In this document: positions 63,600-64,000 of the stretch, in pieces
Position numbering within the stretch: position 1 is the stretch's first letter
Layout: each line of letters opens with the position of its first letter
NCBI RefSeq assembly: GCF_003025615.1
Contig: NZ_PYMJ01000004.1
Coordinates: 1-64,000 of the forward strand
Direction of reading: 5' to 3'
Origin: Photobacterium frigidiphilum
GTDB lineage: Bacteria > Pseudomonadota > Gammaproteobacteria > Enterobacterales > Vibrionaceae
DNA length: 64,000 bases
Translations under genes and position numbers: made by a program
The notes under the pieces: model-generated
The model's input: only the letters and a program-made list of their open reading frames with translations
Database searches by the model: none
What the model was told of the DNA's origin: nothing

Positions 63600-63830
63600 T
63601 TAACGATGTTAAGCCACTACCTTCACGATGAAGTACATGCTTAAAAAAGAACGGTAAACCATTGCGAATAATCCTGACAGTACTCCAAGAATGGGTGTCG
63701 GGTGCTTTATCAAAGTGGTGGGGTAATGCGACGCACCGCACGTGAATAGGCGTCAATCGTTGCAGGGCGTTTACCTTGCAGTTTTAAGTTAGTAACCTGT
63801 TATCCATAAAGAAAATCGGCGCGTTTTTTT
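63600..63830 (-). pseudogene. Tyrosine recombinase fragment, frameshifted and internally deleted
   Basis: The minus strand reads LKLQGKRPATIDAYSRAVRR, then in another frame HFDKAPDTHSWSTVRIIRNG and FFFKHVLHRE. The gap between HFDKAPD and THSWS removes about 20 residues compared with intact relatives. Region 63519-63600 also holds a small stem (GCTACG/CGTAGC near 63527 and 63545) and a stretch resembling the repeated IS91-end module. Confidence 0.7.
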
Positions 63831-63866
63831 GTTCAATGTTATGCGGAAAATTACAAGGAGGTACTT

Positions 63867-64000
63867 ATGGAAACGAATAAACATATTGGGAGTTTAGTTC
63901 TTAGCCAAGAACAGATTAGATTAGGAGTGGCAATTGTAGCAGATAAACTAAACCAGAAATTTTCAGGTGAAGAGGTTGTTATTATTTCAGTTGTTCCTGG
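63867..64000 (+). CDS. Phosphoribosyltransferase (Hpt-like), N-terminal part
   Basis: 44 codons before the window ends: IGSLVLSQEQIRLGVAIVAD then KFSGEEVVIISVVPG. This pattern (short beta strand, helix, then VVIISVVPG before the first substrate loop) matches hypoxanthine/other purine phosphoribosyltransferases. AAGGAGG sits before the ATG. Cut by the window edge. Confidence 0.6.
   Translation, partial: METNKHIGSLVLSQEQIRLGVAIVADKLNQKFSGEEVVIISVVP

Noticed and set aside
48300..64000. CRISPR array, because of regular repeats
   Set aside because: Repeats are ~90-100 bases, separated by whole genes, and have attC symmetry.
1..64000. tRNA or rRNA genes
   Set aside because: No segment with cloverleaf-type or rRNA-like sequence was recognised by eye; a tRNAscan/cmsearch run would settle it.

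Overview
The window looks like a chromosomal piece of a marine gamma-proteobacterium of the Vibrionaceae, most likely Photobacterium or a close relative. This is inferred from protein resemblance (RadD, DUF2913, Cra/FruBKA, SulA), the moderately AT-rich sequence, a MITE-like palindromic repeat I associate with this family, and a long array of gene cassettes separated by near-identical ~90-100 bp attC-type repeats, as in vibrio chromosomal integrons. No database search was possible.

Left part (1-47.6 kb) is ordinary chromosome: radD; an arsenite cluster (acr3-arsD-arsA) with no arsR or arsC in view; a GNAT gene; rsuA; a Bcr/CflA pump; a DUF2913 gene; a BCCT transporter; an SDR/DUF2867 gene; a MATE pump; an ABC transporter-lipocalin operon; an AbgA-like amidohydrolase; a six-gene run (FUSC, outer-membrane factor, DUF1656, HlyD adaptor, ion channel, AI-2E permease); fhuACDB with a Fur box; a divergent ABC exporter with its own Fur box; a GTPase pair; cra and fruBKA with three Cra operators between them; a small orphan gene behind a 30-bp palindrome; a basic amino-acid antiporter; and sulA with a perfect SOS box.

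Right part (about 48.3-64 kb) is a cassette array. Nearly all genes are on the + strand, each followed by an attC-like site. Cassettes encode a TPR protein, a possible UDG-fold protein, a DUF3800 protein, three GNAT acetyltransferases, a DUF4823-like lipoprotein, a two-TM protein, a PIN-like protein, a coiled-coil/zinc-ribbon protein, an acyltransferase, a DUF6404-like membrane protein, a CsaA/YgjH-like tRNA-binding protein, another lipoprotein and (cut by the window end) a phosphoribosyltransferase. No integrase gene is visible where attC polarity would place it (to the left).

The array has been invaded twice over. An IS10-like (IS4-family) element sits exactly in the right core of one attC with a 9-bp target duplication, and a 223-bp relative occupies the same position in another attC. 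Four decayed copies of an element combining a tyrosine recombinase and an IS91-type transposase lie on the minus strand, around a minus-strand rhodanese + MauE-like pair. The most unusual signals are the attC-targeting IS, a hairpin/IS91-end module repeated after two unrelated cassettes, and several uncharacterised cassette proteins that could be phage-defence or stress genes.
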